A DNA stretch of 64,000 bases from DATLLJ01 sp965229885 (lineage in GTDB: Bacteria; Acidobacteriota; Vicinamibacteria; Vicinamibacterales; CAVVIG01), in assembly GCA_965229885.1 (NCBI GenBank), contig CBDDJX010000003.1:1922001-1986000 (forward strand). The letters run 5' to 3'. Positions within the stretch are counted from its first letter, which is position 1. Each line of letters begins with the position of its first letter. The position numbers were made by a program, and so were the translations under genes. Below, piece after piece: positions 26,623 through 35,620 of this stretch. The notes under the pieces were generated by a model, which saw nothing but the letters and a program-made list of their open reading frames with translations, was not told the origin of the DNA and made no database searches.

Positions 26623-27680
26623 ATGAGACAAATACTCTTGCGCGCGCTCACGGTGGTCGTCGTGATGCTCGGAGCCGGGTGTGCTCTCGAAAGCGAGACC
26701 AACCTTACGGCTCCATCAGCCTCGCCGCCCGCCCCGATCGTTTCGGGGCTGTCGCCGGAAGCGTCGGCGCTCGTGGGCGTCTGGGCATTGCAGGACGGGT
26801 TCTCGCTGCCCGACCCGTCCGCGTGCGGCAACTTCGAATGGCAGATTGCGAGCCAGAGCGAGACGGCGCTGTCGGGCAGTTTCACCGCGACCTGTGGAGG
26901 CAGCATCTCGCTCAGCGCACGGACGTCCGGGGAGCGGAACGGCGACTCGGTCACCCTGAAGCTGGACGGCGTCGCGCTCGTGGGCGGCCTCCCGCTCTGC
27001 CCCTTCTCGCTCTCGGGCACCGGCACAGTGGTGAACGGCGACACGTTGACGCTTCCCTGGAGCGGCACGACCTGCCTCGGCCCGGTGCAGGGCACCGAGA
27101 CGCTGCGTAAGAAGTCGAATACGCCGGCGCCACCACCCGAGTCCCCAACCTCCCCGCAACTGCCGCCGCCCTCCACGCCGTCGGCGCCAGGCGGGTTCGA
27201 TCTCAGCCAGGTTAAGGTCCTGGCCAGTCCGAACGTGCTCGTGTGGCCGGTCACTTCGCAGATCACGAGCATCGGGTTCAGCCTCGGTACGTTCTCGATC
27301 AATCACACCAGGCGCGGGCAGTGGCCGCCGGTGGCCATCAGCAGCGACGGGACCCAGCAGGAGGCGACGATCTGGATATTCTTCCGAATCAATGGGCAGT
27401 GGTATGCGACCGGCGCGGAGCGCCTGCGGCCAAGCCAGTTTAATAAGCCGATGGGCGATCCGTGGGCGCCTGGCGTTGAGTGGCTCTACGATCCGAACCG
27501 CTGGGGTCCGATGACGAACTACCAGCCGCAGCCCGGCGAGCTCGTGGGGTAATGGTGGCCGCGGGGTCGACGCGCTCAGACGCCAACGTCAACGTGGCGG
27601 AACGCACCGGCGTGGTGCTGTTTCCGTTCCCGGCGCGCGGCCAATCGGCCTCGTTCCCGCCGTTCACCTGGCAGGAGTAA
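26623..27680 (+). CDS. Secreted lipoprotein of unknown function, apparent -1 frameshift near the 3' end
   Basis: The ATG at 26623 follows AAGGA with seven bases spacing. The signal ends in the lipobox LGAGC (Cys about residue 24). A beta-rich domain (SGSFTATCGGSISL, SLSGTGTVVNGDTLTLPW) is followed by a Pro-rich linker and a C-terminal domain with FRINGQWYATGAERLRPSQF and WLYDPNRWGPMTNYQPQPGELVG. The first frame stops at 27550-27552 (GTG GGG TAA). Shifting back one base on the G4 run reads GVMVAAGSTRSD and continues to PPFTWQE at 27680, which looks like the proper family ending. A lost G or a programmed -1 shift would explain this. Function is unknown. Confidence 0.72.
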
Positions 27681-27872
27681 CCGGTCGACCGCGCGCACGA
27701 CGCAGGTTCGGATTCGTCCGGGAATACATATTCCCGGACGAATCCTCCTCTCGGTGCCCGCCTGCCCGGTCCATTCGCCATCGAATGCGGTTGCGGCCGC
27801 GCACACCACAACAGGCAGCCACACACATCCTGAATCGTACCGGGTTCGTCGGAGGGCTCATTGCTTGAGAGG

Positions 27873-28142
27873 ATGGAGCCCATGGCACGACCGAGGAAGT
27901 ATTCAGCTGAGGCACGAGAGCGGGCCATTCGGATGGTCCGCGCGCATGGTTCCGAGCATCCGTCGCAGTGGGCCGCGATCACGGCGATCGCGAGCAAGTT
28001 CGGCTGCACCGGCGAGACGCTGCGGAATTGGGTGCGCCAGGCCGAACGCGATACGGGCCAGCGGGGCGGCCTGACGACCGACGAGCGCCAGCGCCTGAAG
28101 GAACGGGAACGCGACAATCGCGAATTGAAGACGCGCGAATGA
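27873..28142 (+). CDS. IS3-type OrfA (copy 1), helix-turn-helix
   Basis: An 89-residue basic protein, ARPRKYSAEARERAIRMVRA then WAAITAIASKFGCTGETLRNWVRQAE, the IS3 OrfA helix-turn-helix with a C-terminal leucine-zipper-like helix. It stops at KTRE. The downstream ANEILRKASAYFAQ segment, which normally continues OrfA toward OrfB, is in the +1 frame, not the -1 frame used by IS3 programmed frameshifting. That suggests an indel rather than normal frameshift control. The second copy is nearly identical. Confidence 0.75.
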   Translation: MEPMARPRKYSAEARERAIRMVRAHGSEHPSQWAAITAIASKFGCTGETLRNWVRQAERDTGQRGGLTTDERQRLKERERDNRELKTRE

Positions 28143-29100
28143 GATCTTGCGGAAGGCCTCCGCATATTTTGCCCAGGCGGCGCGCGACCGCCGAGTGAAG
28201 TAATGGTCCAGTTTATGGATGACCACCGGGCCACGTAGGGGGTTGAGCCGATCTGCGCGGTGTTGCCGATCGCCCCCTCGACGTATTTTCTGCACCACGC
28301 CCGGCAGGTGAACCCGCCGCCGCGGCCGGCGCGCGCCAAGCGCGACGACGACTTGCGGATCGCCATCCAGCGGGTCTGGGACGCGAATTGGCAGGCATAC
28401 GGACCGCGGAAGGTCTGGCAGCAGCTCGGCCGCGAAGACGTCGACGTCGCGCGCTGTATGGTCGAGCGGCTGATGGGGGCGATGGGCTTGGCCGGCGCGG
28501 TCCGCGGCCGCGCATGGGTCACGACGCCCGCCGCTGCGACCGCCGGCGTGCGTCCCCCGGCTTTGGTCGACCGCCAGTTCACCGCGCCGCGGCCCAACCA
28601 GCCTCTGGGTCTCCGACTTCCCCTACGTCGCCACGTGGAAAGGCTTCGTGTATGTCGCGTTCGTGATCGCTGTCTTCTCGCGGCGCATCGTCGGCGGGCG
28701 CGTGTCGGCGTCGCTGCGGACGGACTTCGTGCTCGATGCGCTCGAATAAGCGGTATGCGAACGTGGCGCGGATCGCGTCAGCGGTCTGGTGCATCACAGC
28801 GACCGGGGTACGCAGTATCTGTCGATGCGGTACACCGACCGGCTCGCCGACGCCGGCATCGCGCCGTCGGTCGGCAGCCGAGGCGACTCCTATGACAATG
28901 CCCTCGCCGAGTCGGTGATTGGGCTCCTCAAGACGGAGGTGATTCGACGGCAAGGTCCGTGGCCGCATCTGGCGCAGGTGGAATTCGCGACGCTGGCGTG
29001 GGTGGATTGGTTCAACAACCGCCGGTTGCTCGAGCCCGTCGGCTACGTGCCGCCTGCGGCATTCGACGCGCACTACTATGAGCAGGTTAAGGTGGCCTGA
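28143..29100 (+). pseudogene. IS3-type OrfB transposase (copy 1), multiple disruptions
   Basis: Recognisable rve/DDE integrase core: ICAVLPIAPSTYFLHHARQ, GPRKVWQQLGRED, then HHSDRGTQYLSMRYTDRLADAG, NALAESVIGLLKTEVI and WVDWFNNRRLLEPVGYVPP. Disruptions are TAA after FAQAARDRRVK, TAG at 28236-28238 in the place of Tyr before GVEPIC, an extra C near 28604 (unique to this copy) that shifts frame in the TAPRPNQLWVSD block, and TAA at 28747-28749 after LDALE where Gln is usual. It cannot make a full transposase by normal decoding. Confidence 0.85.
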
Positions 29101-29388
29101 CTCAACTAACTCGCCCTCCGGGATTCCCGGTACGATTCAATACGCGCGACAGGAGACGTCCCCGGCAATACTGCTCGTCACCTGGCCGGCGGCGATGACT
29201 GGAATCAGGCTCAGACCACGTTTCCCCTTCTCGCCTCGCTCTCTTGCTGTTACCAAGCCATTAATGCTGCGCATTACACGAGCTGAATGTCCACCATCGG
29301 TAACCGCTCACGAGTTTACCAGCAGGCAATTCCGCAGTGTTGGCGGTTGGCGCAAGGGTTGATCTTGCTTCACCGTAACCCGATAGGC

Positions 29389-30243
29389 TCATCGTTCGTT
29401 GCGGTGCCTCTGCGTAGTGACCAGGTGCTGCGAGCTGACCTCCACGCACGGCGCGGGGTCGACAAGCTCCTGATCAGTCAATGTCAACATGCGCCGGCTC
29501 CGTACCCATGGCTTCGCCAGCACGTCGGGATCTTCCGCTGTCACGTCGTACTCAATTGTGTTACCGACCCGGCGCAATCGCTCGATCACGCGCAGCTCCG
29601 ATGTATGAAACGCCCCATCATCGATAAGCCACGTGTCCTCGTTGAAGTTCCTGGCTTCCACAACGAGCGTGTCTCCCTCCCATCGGCTAATCGAATCGCC
29701 CAGATAGCTGGAGTCAACATCTGTGCGATGCGGTCGTCCGTCGGTCGGAATGATGCGAAAAAAGCCGCCCGAGAGATCGTCGTATAAGAACACCACCTGA
29801 CCCGGCGTCTGGATGATCTTGTCTGGAGGACCGATGCGCGGGACGCCAGGCGGCCTGCACACGAATGCAGGATCTTCCTGGGTCTGCCGCTCATTGAGAT
29901 CCATGACCTTCGCGAGGAACTCGGACTTGTATGTTGGGAACTCGGGCGCTGGCCGCGGCGCGGCAGGTGCAGCTTGCGTATTCTGACAACCGAAAAGACA
30001 AATCGACGCCTTTGGATCGACAGATGCGAAACCAAAAGCGGAGCGACCGTTGTCCCACGTGCCGTTCAGGTCTGGATGCCCACCTGCCGTTCGGGGCGTT
30101 GGCATCGTTGGAGAGTCGGACGCGACGGCCGCGGCTTCTGCACCGGCCTTCGCCTGGGCCGCAACATCGATGGACATCAAGCCCAAGGCCCCTACCAGAG
30201 CTCCCGCGATACCGCTCCACCTCACACAATGATGTTTCTTCAA
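29389..30243 (-). CDS. Secreted protein of unknown function (acidobacterial family)
   Basis: About 284 residues with an export signal (SGIAGALVGALGLMSIDVAAQA). A soluble domain follows with GGHPDLNGTWDNGRSAFGFA, DPAFVCRPPGVPRIGPPDKI, VVFLYDDLSGGFFRIIPTDG and LGDSISRWEGDTLVVEARNF. Proteins with the HPDLNGTW and GDSIGxWEGDTLVV blocks are numerous in Acidobacteria and have no assigned function. I prefer the TTG at 30243, which has AGGAG seven bases upstream; an ATG at 30264 lacks one. It is 57 bp downstream of the DUF6152 gene and probably cotranscribed, a pairing often seen. Confidence 0.72.
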   Translation of the reverse strand: MKKHHCVRWSGIAGALVGALGLMSIDVAAQAKAGAEAAAVASDSPTMPTPRTAGGHPDLNGTWDNGRSAFGFASVDPKASICLFGCQNTQAAPAAPRPAPEFPTYKSEFLAKVMDLNERQTQEDPAFVCRPPGVPRIGPPDKIIQTPGQVVFLYDDLSGGFFRIIPTDGRPHRTDVDSSYLGDSISRWEGDTLVVEARNFNEDTWLIDDGAFHTSELRVIERLRRVGNTIEYDVTAEDPDVLAKPWVRSRRMLTLTDQELVDPAPCVEVSSQHLVTTQRHRNER

Positions 30244-30300
30244 TCGGACGCTCCTCTCATTCAAAATGGCTGTCTGCTGACGGCACAGGTTGCCAGTCGG

Positions 30301-30708
30301 TCAATTTGTAGTGTTCGAGGGATCCCAGAACTTGTACTCGCGCCCGTCGAAATAATCAATCTTCAGAATCCAGGCGAAGTCTGGCGTCCCATCCTTGGCA
30401 CCCCACACATCGACGCGAACGGTCTGGCCGCTACCGAACAATAAGTCCTTCGTTATGCCGGCCTTGCGCATCCGCGCCGTGGGCCACGTTTCGAGACGCC
30501 ATGTCGTCATGCGTCCGGCCTCATCTTTCACATCGAGGTGCACGTAAATGTGAGGGTTGAACCATTGGACTTTCGAGACAACACCAGTTAGTGTCATCGG
30601 CTTCTTCGGATCCCACACGGCTGCGACAGAGTGATGAGCTACCGCAGGTAACGTGGTTACCAACAGGGCAGCAGCTACGGCCAGCAGAACCAAGGCTCTA
30701 CGTTCCAT
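30301..30708 (-). CDS. DUF6152 family secreted protein
   Basis: A 135-residue exported protein. Its signal MERRALVLLAVAAALLVTTL is followed by AVAHHSVAAVWDPKKPMTLTG, then VSKVQWFNPHIYVHLDVKD and RWLETWPTARMRKAG-like blocks. The HHS after signal cleavage and the PHIY motif are hallmarks of DUF6152. The family is common in Acidobacteria and Proteobacteria; function is unknown. AAGGAG lies eight bases upstream of the ATG at 30708. The following secreted gene is probably in the same operon. Confidence 0.85.
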   Translation of the reverse strand: MERRALVLLAVAAALLVTTLPAVAHHSVAAVWDPKKPMTLTGVVSKVQWFNPHIYVHLDVKDEAGRMTTWRLETWPTARMRKAGITKDLLFGSGQTVRVDVWGAKDGTPDFAWILKIDYFDGREYKFWDPSNTTN

Positions 30709-31002
30709 TACTCGCTTCTCCTTAATCTTGCAGTTACGGAGGCGCCACACTGCGCTGAGGATGGTGCCCAGGCAGTCACAACCACCGCCGGGGCCCACCT
30801 GGACGCCGCGACCGACCCGATATCGCCAGCCAGCAGTGCGTACCGCTATCTGCGGTTAGTACTTGGTTCACGTCCAGCAAAACGTGGTGTTGGTGATGTT
30901 AACATCGGTCGGCACAGCCTGTCAAACAATTCTATCGTTGGCCTGAAAAGCGCGCTGACGATCGGGCCGTGTCGACGTCCGCGAGACAACCTGATTCAGC
31001 AT

Positions 31003-31640
31003 TTACTGCGACTCCACGTCAACGCAACGCGATGGATGATCGAAGGGATCATGCAGACGGAGGCTCGCCGGCGCCTTGGCTTCCACATTCCGCAGTCTGT
31101 GCGTCGTGCAGCGTTGAATCGCCAGCGTCGGCCACTGCTCGCGGAGCGCTGCGGCCAACCCGGGTTTGTCATCAATCACGGCCAGCCTCGGGATCCCCAC
31201 GTGCCGCGCCACGAGGGCGTGGATGACATCGCGCCAGGCCGCCGTGCTTTCATCGCCGACCAATTGCACATCCAACACGACGCGTTCCCCATCCGCCCGC
31301 ACGCGCAGCGTGACGAGCACCGGCACGCGGACGCGTCGCTTGCCGATCCGCACCTTCGGATACCAGCCAGCCAGCAGCCGATACTGGATGTGGTCGTCGG
31401 CCAGGTCGCGGCTACGCCAGGTCTCGAAGTCGTCCGCGAGCAGCTCGCTGCGCCATTCCGTCGTCCCGCCCTCCGGGGTCCCGACACGGGCGCGAGGCAT
31501 CGCAAACGTCGTGGGTCCCAGACTCGTGGTCAACGTCCGGTCGCGCGTCCCATGGCGATAGCCCGCCCGAGCCGCCCCGACCCGCACTGACGGCGCCGCG
31601 CCCAGCGCGTGCTCCAGTTCTTCCTCCACATGGCCGAGTC
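31003..31640 (-). pseudogene. IS256-family (Mutator type) transposase fragment
   Basis: The minus strand encodes RTLTTSLGPTTFAMPRARV, LLAGWYPKVRIGKRRVRVPV, VTLRVRADGERVVLDVQLVGDE and VIDDKPGLAAALREQWPTLAIQRCTTHRLRN, matching the central IS256 transposase (YxKVRxxGxVxxxA, the second DDE Asp, and QRCxxHxLRN). The N-terminal third and the C-terminal catalytic Glu region are missing, and no terminal repeats were seen. It is a dead remnant lying between the DUF6152 operon and the zinc-ribbon gene. Confidence 0.78.
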
Positions 31641-31655
31641 TGGTTTTGCGTCGGA

Positions 31656-31661
31656 TACAAT
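31656..31661 (+). promoter_or_regulatory. Candidate -10 box TACAAT for the zinc-ribbon/bactofilin pair
   Basis: TACAAT ends five bases before the ATG at 31667. The spacing fits the leaderless pattern of this window. Confidence 0.4.
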
Positions 31662-31666
31662 CCCCT

Positions 31667-31993
31667 ATGGCCGGAACGCCCGCGCTCAAGTGTCCCAGTT
31701 GCGGCGGCGCTCTTGAGTACCATGTGACGATAGAAATGCTCGAGCCGCCGATCGGAAAGATCGATACGGGCTACTGCGGCCCGTGTGCGCGGCTGTTCGA
31801 GTGCGTCAGGCAGACGAACACGTATTACCAATCGACGGCGTGGCCGCCCCTCTGCCGGGAATGCCGGCAACCCGTGACGTTCGCGGACGTCGTCGGGAAT
31901 GCCGACGTGGCGCGGTACGCGTGCCGGGAACACGCGCGCGAACAGTGGACCTGGACCCAGCGCAGCGATCGCTGGACGCGTGTCGACTCATGA
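31667..31993 (+). CDS. Zinc-ribbon protein of unknown function
   Basis: A 108-residue protein with four Cys pairs suited to zinc binding: CPSCGG at the start, GYCGPCARLFEC, LCRECRQPVTF and a final CREH. The Cys spacing suggests two small zinc ribbons. I do not recognise a specific family. Its stop overlaps the ATG-rich leader of the bactofilin gene and they are presumably cotranscribed, but a functional link is unproven. Confidence 0.6.
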   Translation: MAGTPALKCPSCGGALEYHVTIEMLEPPIGKIDTGYCGPCARLFECVRQTNTYYQSTAWPPLCRECRQPVTFADVVGNADVARYACREHAREQWTWTQRSDRWTRVDS

Positions 31994-32013
31994 TGCGCCT
32001 AATGGAGGATTTG

Positions 32014-32409
32014 ATGGCGACTGAAGACAGATCGAAACCGTCCCCGGAAAGCCCGAGAAGCCTTGGAGGAGTCGACGAGCGGAGGATGAGCGCCTGGATC
32101 GGGACCCCGCTCAGCGTGCAGGGCAAGGTCATCAGCACCCAGCATCTGACGATTGATGGCAAGGTCGAAGGGACGATCGAGCTCGGGAACCACGGCCTGA
32201 CGATCGGATCAGGCGCCGAAATCAAGGCCGATCTCGTCGCACAGACCATCACCATCAGCGGGGCTGTCATCGGCAACGTCACCGCGACCGGCGTCGTCGA
32301 CCTGCAGGCCACCGGATCGGTCGACGGGGACATCACGACGCCGCGCCTGATCATGGCGGATGGCGCGATCGTCAACGGCAAAGTCGTCGCGACCGGCAAG
32401 CGAACGTGA
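32014..32409 (+). CDS. Bactofilin (polymer-forming cytoskeletal protein)
   Basis: A 131-residue bactofilin. After a short disordered N-terminus comes the right-handed beta-helix of about six-residue rungs: LSVQGKVISTQHLTIDGKVE, GTIELGNHGLTIGSGAEIKA, QTITISGAVIGNVTATG, VDLQATGSVDGDITTPRL and MADGAIVNGKV. Bactofilins self-assemble into non-polar filaments at the inner membrane. I chose the ATG at 32014 because GGAGG lies six bases before it; several in-frame ATGs upstream lack this. Confidence 0.9.
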   Translation: MATEDRSKPSPESPRSLGGVDERRMSAWIGTPLSVQGKVISTQHLTIDGKVEGTIELGNHGLTIGSGAEIKADLVAQTITISGAVIGNVTATGVVDLQATGSVDGDITTPRLIMADGAIVNGKVVATGKRT

Positions 32410-32437
32410 GCGGCAGGAGTCCGGCGAGACAGGGACA

Positions 32438-32968
32438 CTACGTACGAGGTTGCGCGCCAGGCAACAGCGCCTGAAGCGCCTTCGCGACCCGGACGTATTC
32501 CTGATAGCGCCGCTGATAGAGGTCCAGCTTCTCGCTTTCAACCGCGTCGAGTCGCGCGCGCATCACCGCGGAAGTTCCCGCCGCCGTGATCTCCTGTTCG
32601 ACAACGGCCGCTCGTAGCTTGTACTCGGTATCGTGGCCGCGCTCCCACGCGAGCCAGTCGGCCGTCCACTGCGCATGTGCCGACTGCAGCCGGTCGTGGC
32701 TGAACGGAAAGGCACTGCCAGCCGCCTGGTCGATCAGGGCGAACGCGTCTGGACATATCTGCCGGGTCATCCGGGCGAGCGGCTGCCATACGAGAATCGC
32801 GCGCGGATCGCCGGCCGCCGCGCTGAGGGCCGGCGCAAACATCGCCATCAGTTCGAGCGCGCGGGCGCGCGTGGGGTCAGGGCGCGACGCCTGAACAGCC
32901 GCCGCGATTCGAAAGGCCGCCACGAGAACGGCAACGGACACGATGAGCGCGGAACTAAGAATCAGCAA
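32438..32968 (-). CDS. Membrane-anchored protein of unknown function
   Basis: A 176-residue protein with one N-terminal membrane helix (ILSSALIVSVAVLVAAFRIAAAV) and a helical soluble part rich in Arg, Ala and Glu (TADWLAWERGHDTEYKLRAA, MRARLDAVESEKLDLYQRRY). It starts with TTG immediately after the apt stop and is likely read from the same transcript. No family recognised. Confidence 0.6.
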   Translation of the reverse strand: MLILSSALIVSVAVLVAAFRIAAAVQASRPDPTRARALELMAMFAPALSAAAGDPRAILVWQPLARMTRQICPDAFALIDQAAGSAFPFSHDRLQSAHAQWTADWLAWERGHDTEYKLRAAVVEQEITAAGTSAVMRARLDAVESEKLDLYQRRYQEYVRVAKALQALLPGAQPRT

Positions 32969-33496
32969 TCAGCAATACTTAAGGACGGCGTGAACCGTAT
33001 GCCCGTCGAGCCGCTTGCGACCGTTGAGCGCCACCAACTCGATCAGGAAGGCGAGCGCATGAACGCTTCCGCCTAGTCGTGTCACGAGTTCCATCGTTGC
33101 CCGCGCCGTGCCGCCGGTGGCGAGCAGGTCGTCCACAATCAGCACGCGCTGTCCGTTCGCCACCGCATCGTCGTGCATCTCGAGTGAGTCGCTGCCGTAT
33201 TCGAGGTCATACGTGGCGCGCACGCACGTCGACGGCAGCTTGCCCGGCTTCCGCACCGGGGAAAACCCGGCGCCAATCCGATCGGCGACGGCGGCGCCGA
33301 AGATGAATCCCCGGCTTTCGATGCCGACGACCAGATCGATGCCCTGGCCTTCGAAGGGCGCTGCGAGGCTGTCGACCGCGGCGTGAAAACCGGCGGGGTC
33401 CTGCATCAGCGTGGTGATGTCGTAGAAGAGAATGCCCGCCTTCGGAAAATCCTGGACGTGCCGGATCTTGGCTTTGAGATGCTCCATATTTGTCAT
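32969..33496 (-). CDS. apt: Adenine phosphoribosyltransferase
   Basis: Salvages adenine to AMP using PRPP. The 175-residue length fits. The PRPP loop is RVLIVDDLLATGGTARATME; FPKAGILFYDITTLMQDP and VVGIESRGFIFGAAVA are family signatures. It overlaps the acylphosphatase gene by four bases (ATGA type), so the two are translationally coupled. A second in-frame ATG at 33487 could also serve as start. Confidence 0.95.
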   Translation of the reverse strand: MTNMEHLKAKIRHVQDFPKAGILFYDITTLMQDPAGFHAAVDSLAAPFEGQGIDLVVGIESRGFIFGAAVADRIGAGFSPVRKPGKLPSTCVRATYDLEYGSDSLEMHDDAVANGQRVLIVDDLLATGGTARATMELVTRLGGSVHALAFLIELVALNGRKRLDGHTVHAVLKYC

Positions 33497-33765
33497 TTGA
33501 TGGTGAAGCCGGTCTCCCTGCCGGTCGGAATCGTCTCGTTCACGTCGACGCGTTCGACGCGCGCATGCGGCGGCCCGTGCCTGAGACTGCGCTCGAACCG
33601 CTCGAGCGCATCGGCGTCGCCTTCGGCGGAGATCTCCACGCGGCCGTCGGGCAGGTTTCGCGCCCAGCCGAGAATCCCCTCGCGCGCCGCGGCGGCCTCC
33701 GTGAAATATCTGAAGCCGACGCCCTGCACACGGCCGCCGATCACGTATCGCCGCGCGACGATCAT
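33493..33765 (-). CDS. acyP: Acylphosphatase
   Basis: A 90-residue acylphosphatase. The active-site loop VQGVGFRYFTEAAA contains the catalytic Arg, and GWARNLPDGRVEISAEGD holds the conserved Asn. It hydrolyses carboxyl-phosphate bonds; the in vivo substrate is usually unknown. It is coupled to apt by overlap. Confidence 0.93.
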   Translation of the reverse strand: MIVARRYVIGGRVQGVGFRYFTEAAAAREGILGWARNLPDGRVEISAEGDADALERFERSLRHGPPHARVERVDVNETIPTGRETGFTIK

Positions 33766-33825
33766 GGGTGACGAATCGCGGTGTCTATCATACCGCGCGA
33801 CTGGCGCGCGGCCACCCGTGATTCA

Positions 33826-35508
33826 TCACTGGCGTGCCGCTCCATCTCCCGACGTCACGACGACGAATCGCGTGGCGGGAACCTCCCTGCGCCACAGCGC
33901 GCGGCCCGACGTCACCCACATGCCTTCGCGCGCGAACACCTCTTTGAGCGGCACGCCGCGCGCCACCAGCTCGTCGTACCGTCCCCCGAGCATGACGCAG
34001 TAGAACGGCCTGGGGCCGCCTGGGTCACTGGAATCATTGACCAACTCGATGATCTCGTCCGCGTCGTCGAGCATCATCACGTGCCTGTCGACGTAGAACC
34101 GGAATGCGGTCTCCCATCGATCCAGTTAGTAGCTCGCGATCCGCGTGTCCGGCGCCGCGTGGCTGGCGACCCACCTGGCGATTTCGGGGATGACTTTCTG
34201 CCTCTCGAGCGCGGGCATGACCAGTAAGAGAACCCCCACATAGATTGTGGCCACGGCGGTCAGCGCGATCAAGGGAAGGCACGGCGGCCGCGCGTCGAAG
34301 AGCGTAAGCCGCACCGTGATGAGCACCCCGGCTAGGACGAGGACGGCCGGCACGAGCAGGGCCGCAGCTGGCAGTTCAAGCTGCGCGAGCAGGAAATAGG
34401 CGGCGCCGGCGCCGAGCAGGATGAGGAGCGGACCGACGAGCATAAGCCCGACACGCGCTCCACGGTGCTCGGGGGAATCCGGGAATGCACGGAGATCGCC
34501 CCACGCACGCGCGACCAGGAGACAGAGTGCGGGCGCGGCGGGAAAGACGTAGTGATCGAGCTTAAATCTCGACAACGTGAAGAAACCGACGACGGCGATG
34601 ATCCAGGCCCACAGCACGACGTCAATACTGCCGAGGCTATCGCGCCTCGGATGCGACGCGGCCGCCCGCACATCGTCGACGAGTTTGCCAATCAGCAGAC
34701 CGGTCCACGGCAGCATGCCGGTCGCAAGGATTTGAACATAGAACCAGAACGGCGGTTGATCGCCGAATCGATCCGTCGCGAACAGTCGGATGTTTTCGTC
34801 GAGCAGGTATCCGTCGACGAAGTCGCCGCGGAACCGCAGGTACATATAAACGAACCACGGCGCGGACATCGCGATGGCCATGCCCGCGCCGGCGATCCAG
34901 TGCAGGCCGAGCAACCGGCGGCGGACCTCGGCGGACATCGCCACCGCCAGCCCCATCGCGAGGCCGCAGAGCACGAACGCAAGCGGCCCTTTCGTCATGA
35001 CGGCAAAGGCGATCAATACGTAGCCCGGGTACTGCAAGGCCGGCCGATCCCGCAGCGCGGCCACCGCACACAGGCCGGCACCGCCGAAGAGCAAAGCGGT
35101 GAACAGCGTGTCGAGAATGGCGTACCGCGCGAGCCCGAACACGCCGGGGTTGGCAGCGAGCAGCAACGCGGCGACAAGGCCGGCGTCGAAAGAAATGAGT
35201 ACCGCGCCCAGCCATCCGGTGAAGAGCACCAGAGCCAGGGCCGCGAGCGCGGGCACGAGCCGGGCGCCGAGCTCGTTCTGCCCCGCAAGGAGCATCGCCG
35301 CGGCTTGAAGGTGATGAAAGACGATCGGCTTGTCGAAGAACGGCTCCTCGTTGTAGTACGGCGCCCACCAGTCGCCGGTGACGATCAGCTCCCGGGTCGT
35401 CTCCGCGTAGTGCGCCTCATCGGGATCCCAGAATGAGTCCGCGCCAAGACGCCAGAAGAGGACAACGAACAGCAACGCGGCGAGCGCGATTGCGCCGGCG
35501 AGCCCCAA
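33826..35508 (-). pseudogene. GT39/ArnT-like glycosyltransferase with an in-frame TAA
   Basis: A polytopic membrane glycosyltransferase of about 560 codons. The first loop has FWDPDEAHYAETTRELIVTG (the DE pair is typical of GT39/ArnT catalytic loops) and EEPFFDKPIVFHHLQAAAML; about ten hydrophobic segments follow. After ASHAAPDTRIASY a TAA at 34126-34128 interrupts the frame. The same frame then continues LDRWETAFRFYVDRHVMMLD and ends with VTSGRALWRREVPATRF, the natural C-terminal domain, so Gln is expected at the stop. The first part (34126-35508) retains all membrane helices and could still work. Start appears to be TTG at 35508 or further upstream. Confidence 0.82.
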
Positions 35509-35605
35509 GCGTGGGCGTTCAGGAGAGTCAGGCTGCAGTGCCGGCGAGTGTACCTCGCCCCGCCGCGTCAGCCAAGAAAAGAAACAGCGTTGTGGTGACC
35601 CGGAT

Positions 35606-35611
35606 TACACT
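35606..35611 (+). promoter_or_regulatory. Candidate -10 box TACACT for the TlpA-like gene
   Basis: TACACT ends nine bases before the GTG at 35621, again without a Shine-Dalgarno sequence in between. Confidence 0.4.
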
Positions 35612-35620
35612 GAAGGTATT

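Larger units (their letters stand above)
27831..29139 (+). mobile_element. IS3-type insertion sequence, copy 1 (defective)
   Basis: Terminal inverted repeats begin TGAATCGTACCGGG at both ends (27831 and, reversed, 29139). The 1,309-bp element has an orfA-like helix-turn-helix gene and an orfB-like DDE transposase region, both interrupted. It is about 99% identical to the copy at 42004-43311, with roughly eight or nine substitutions and one extra C near 28604 by direct reading. No target-site duplication is visible in the flanks. Confidence 0.92.

Noticed and set aside
28100..28200. Programmed -1 frameshift joining OrfA and OrfB in the IS3 copies
   Set aside because: The downstream segment ANEILRKASAYFAQ is in the +1 frame and then meets TAA; there is no A6G-type slippery site at the overlap.
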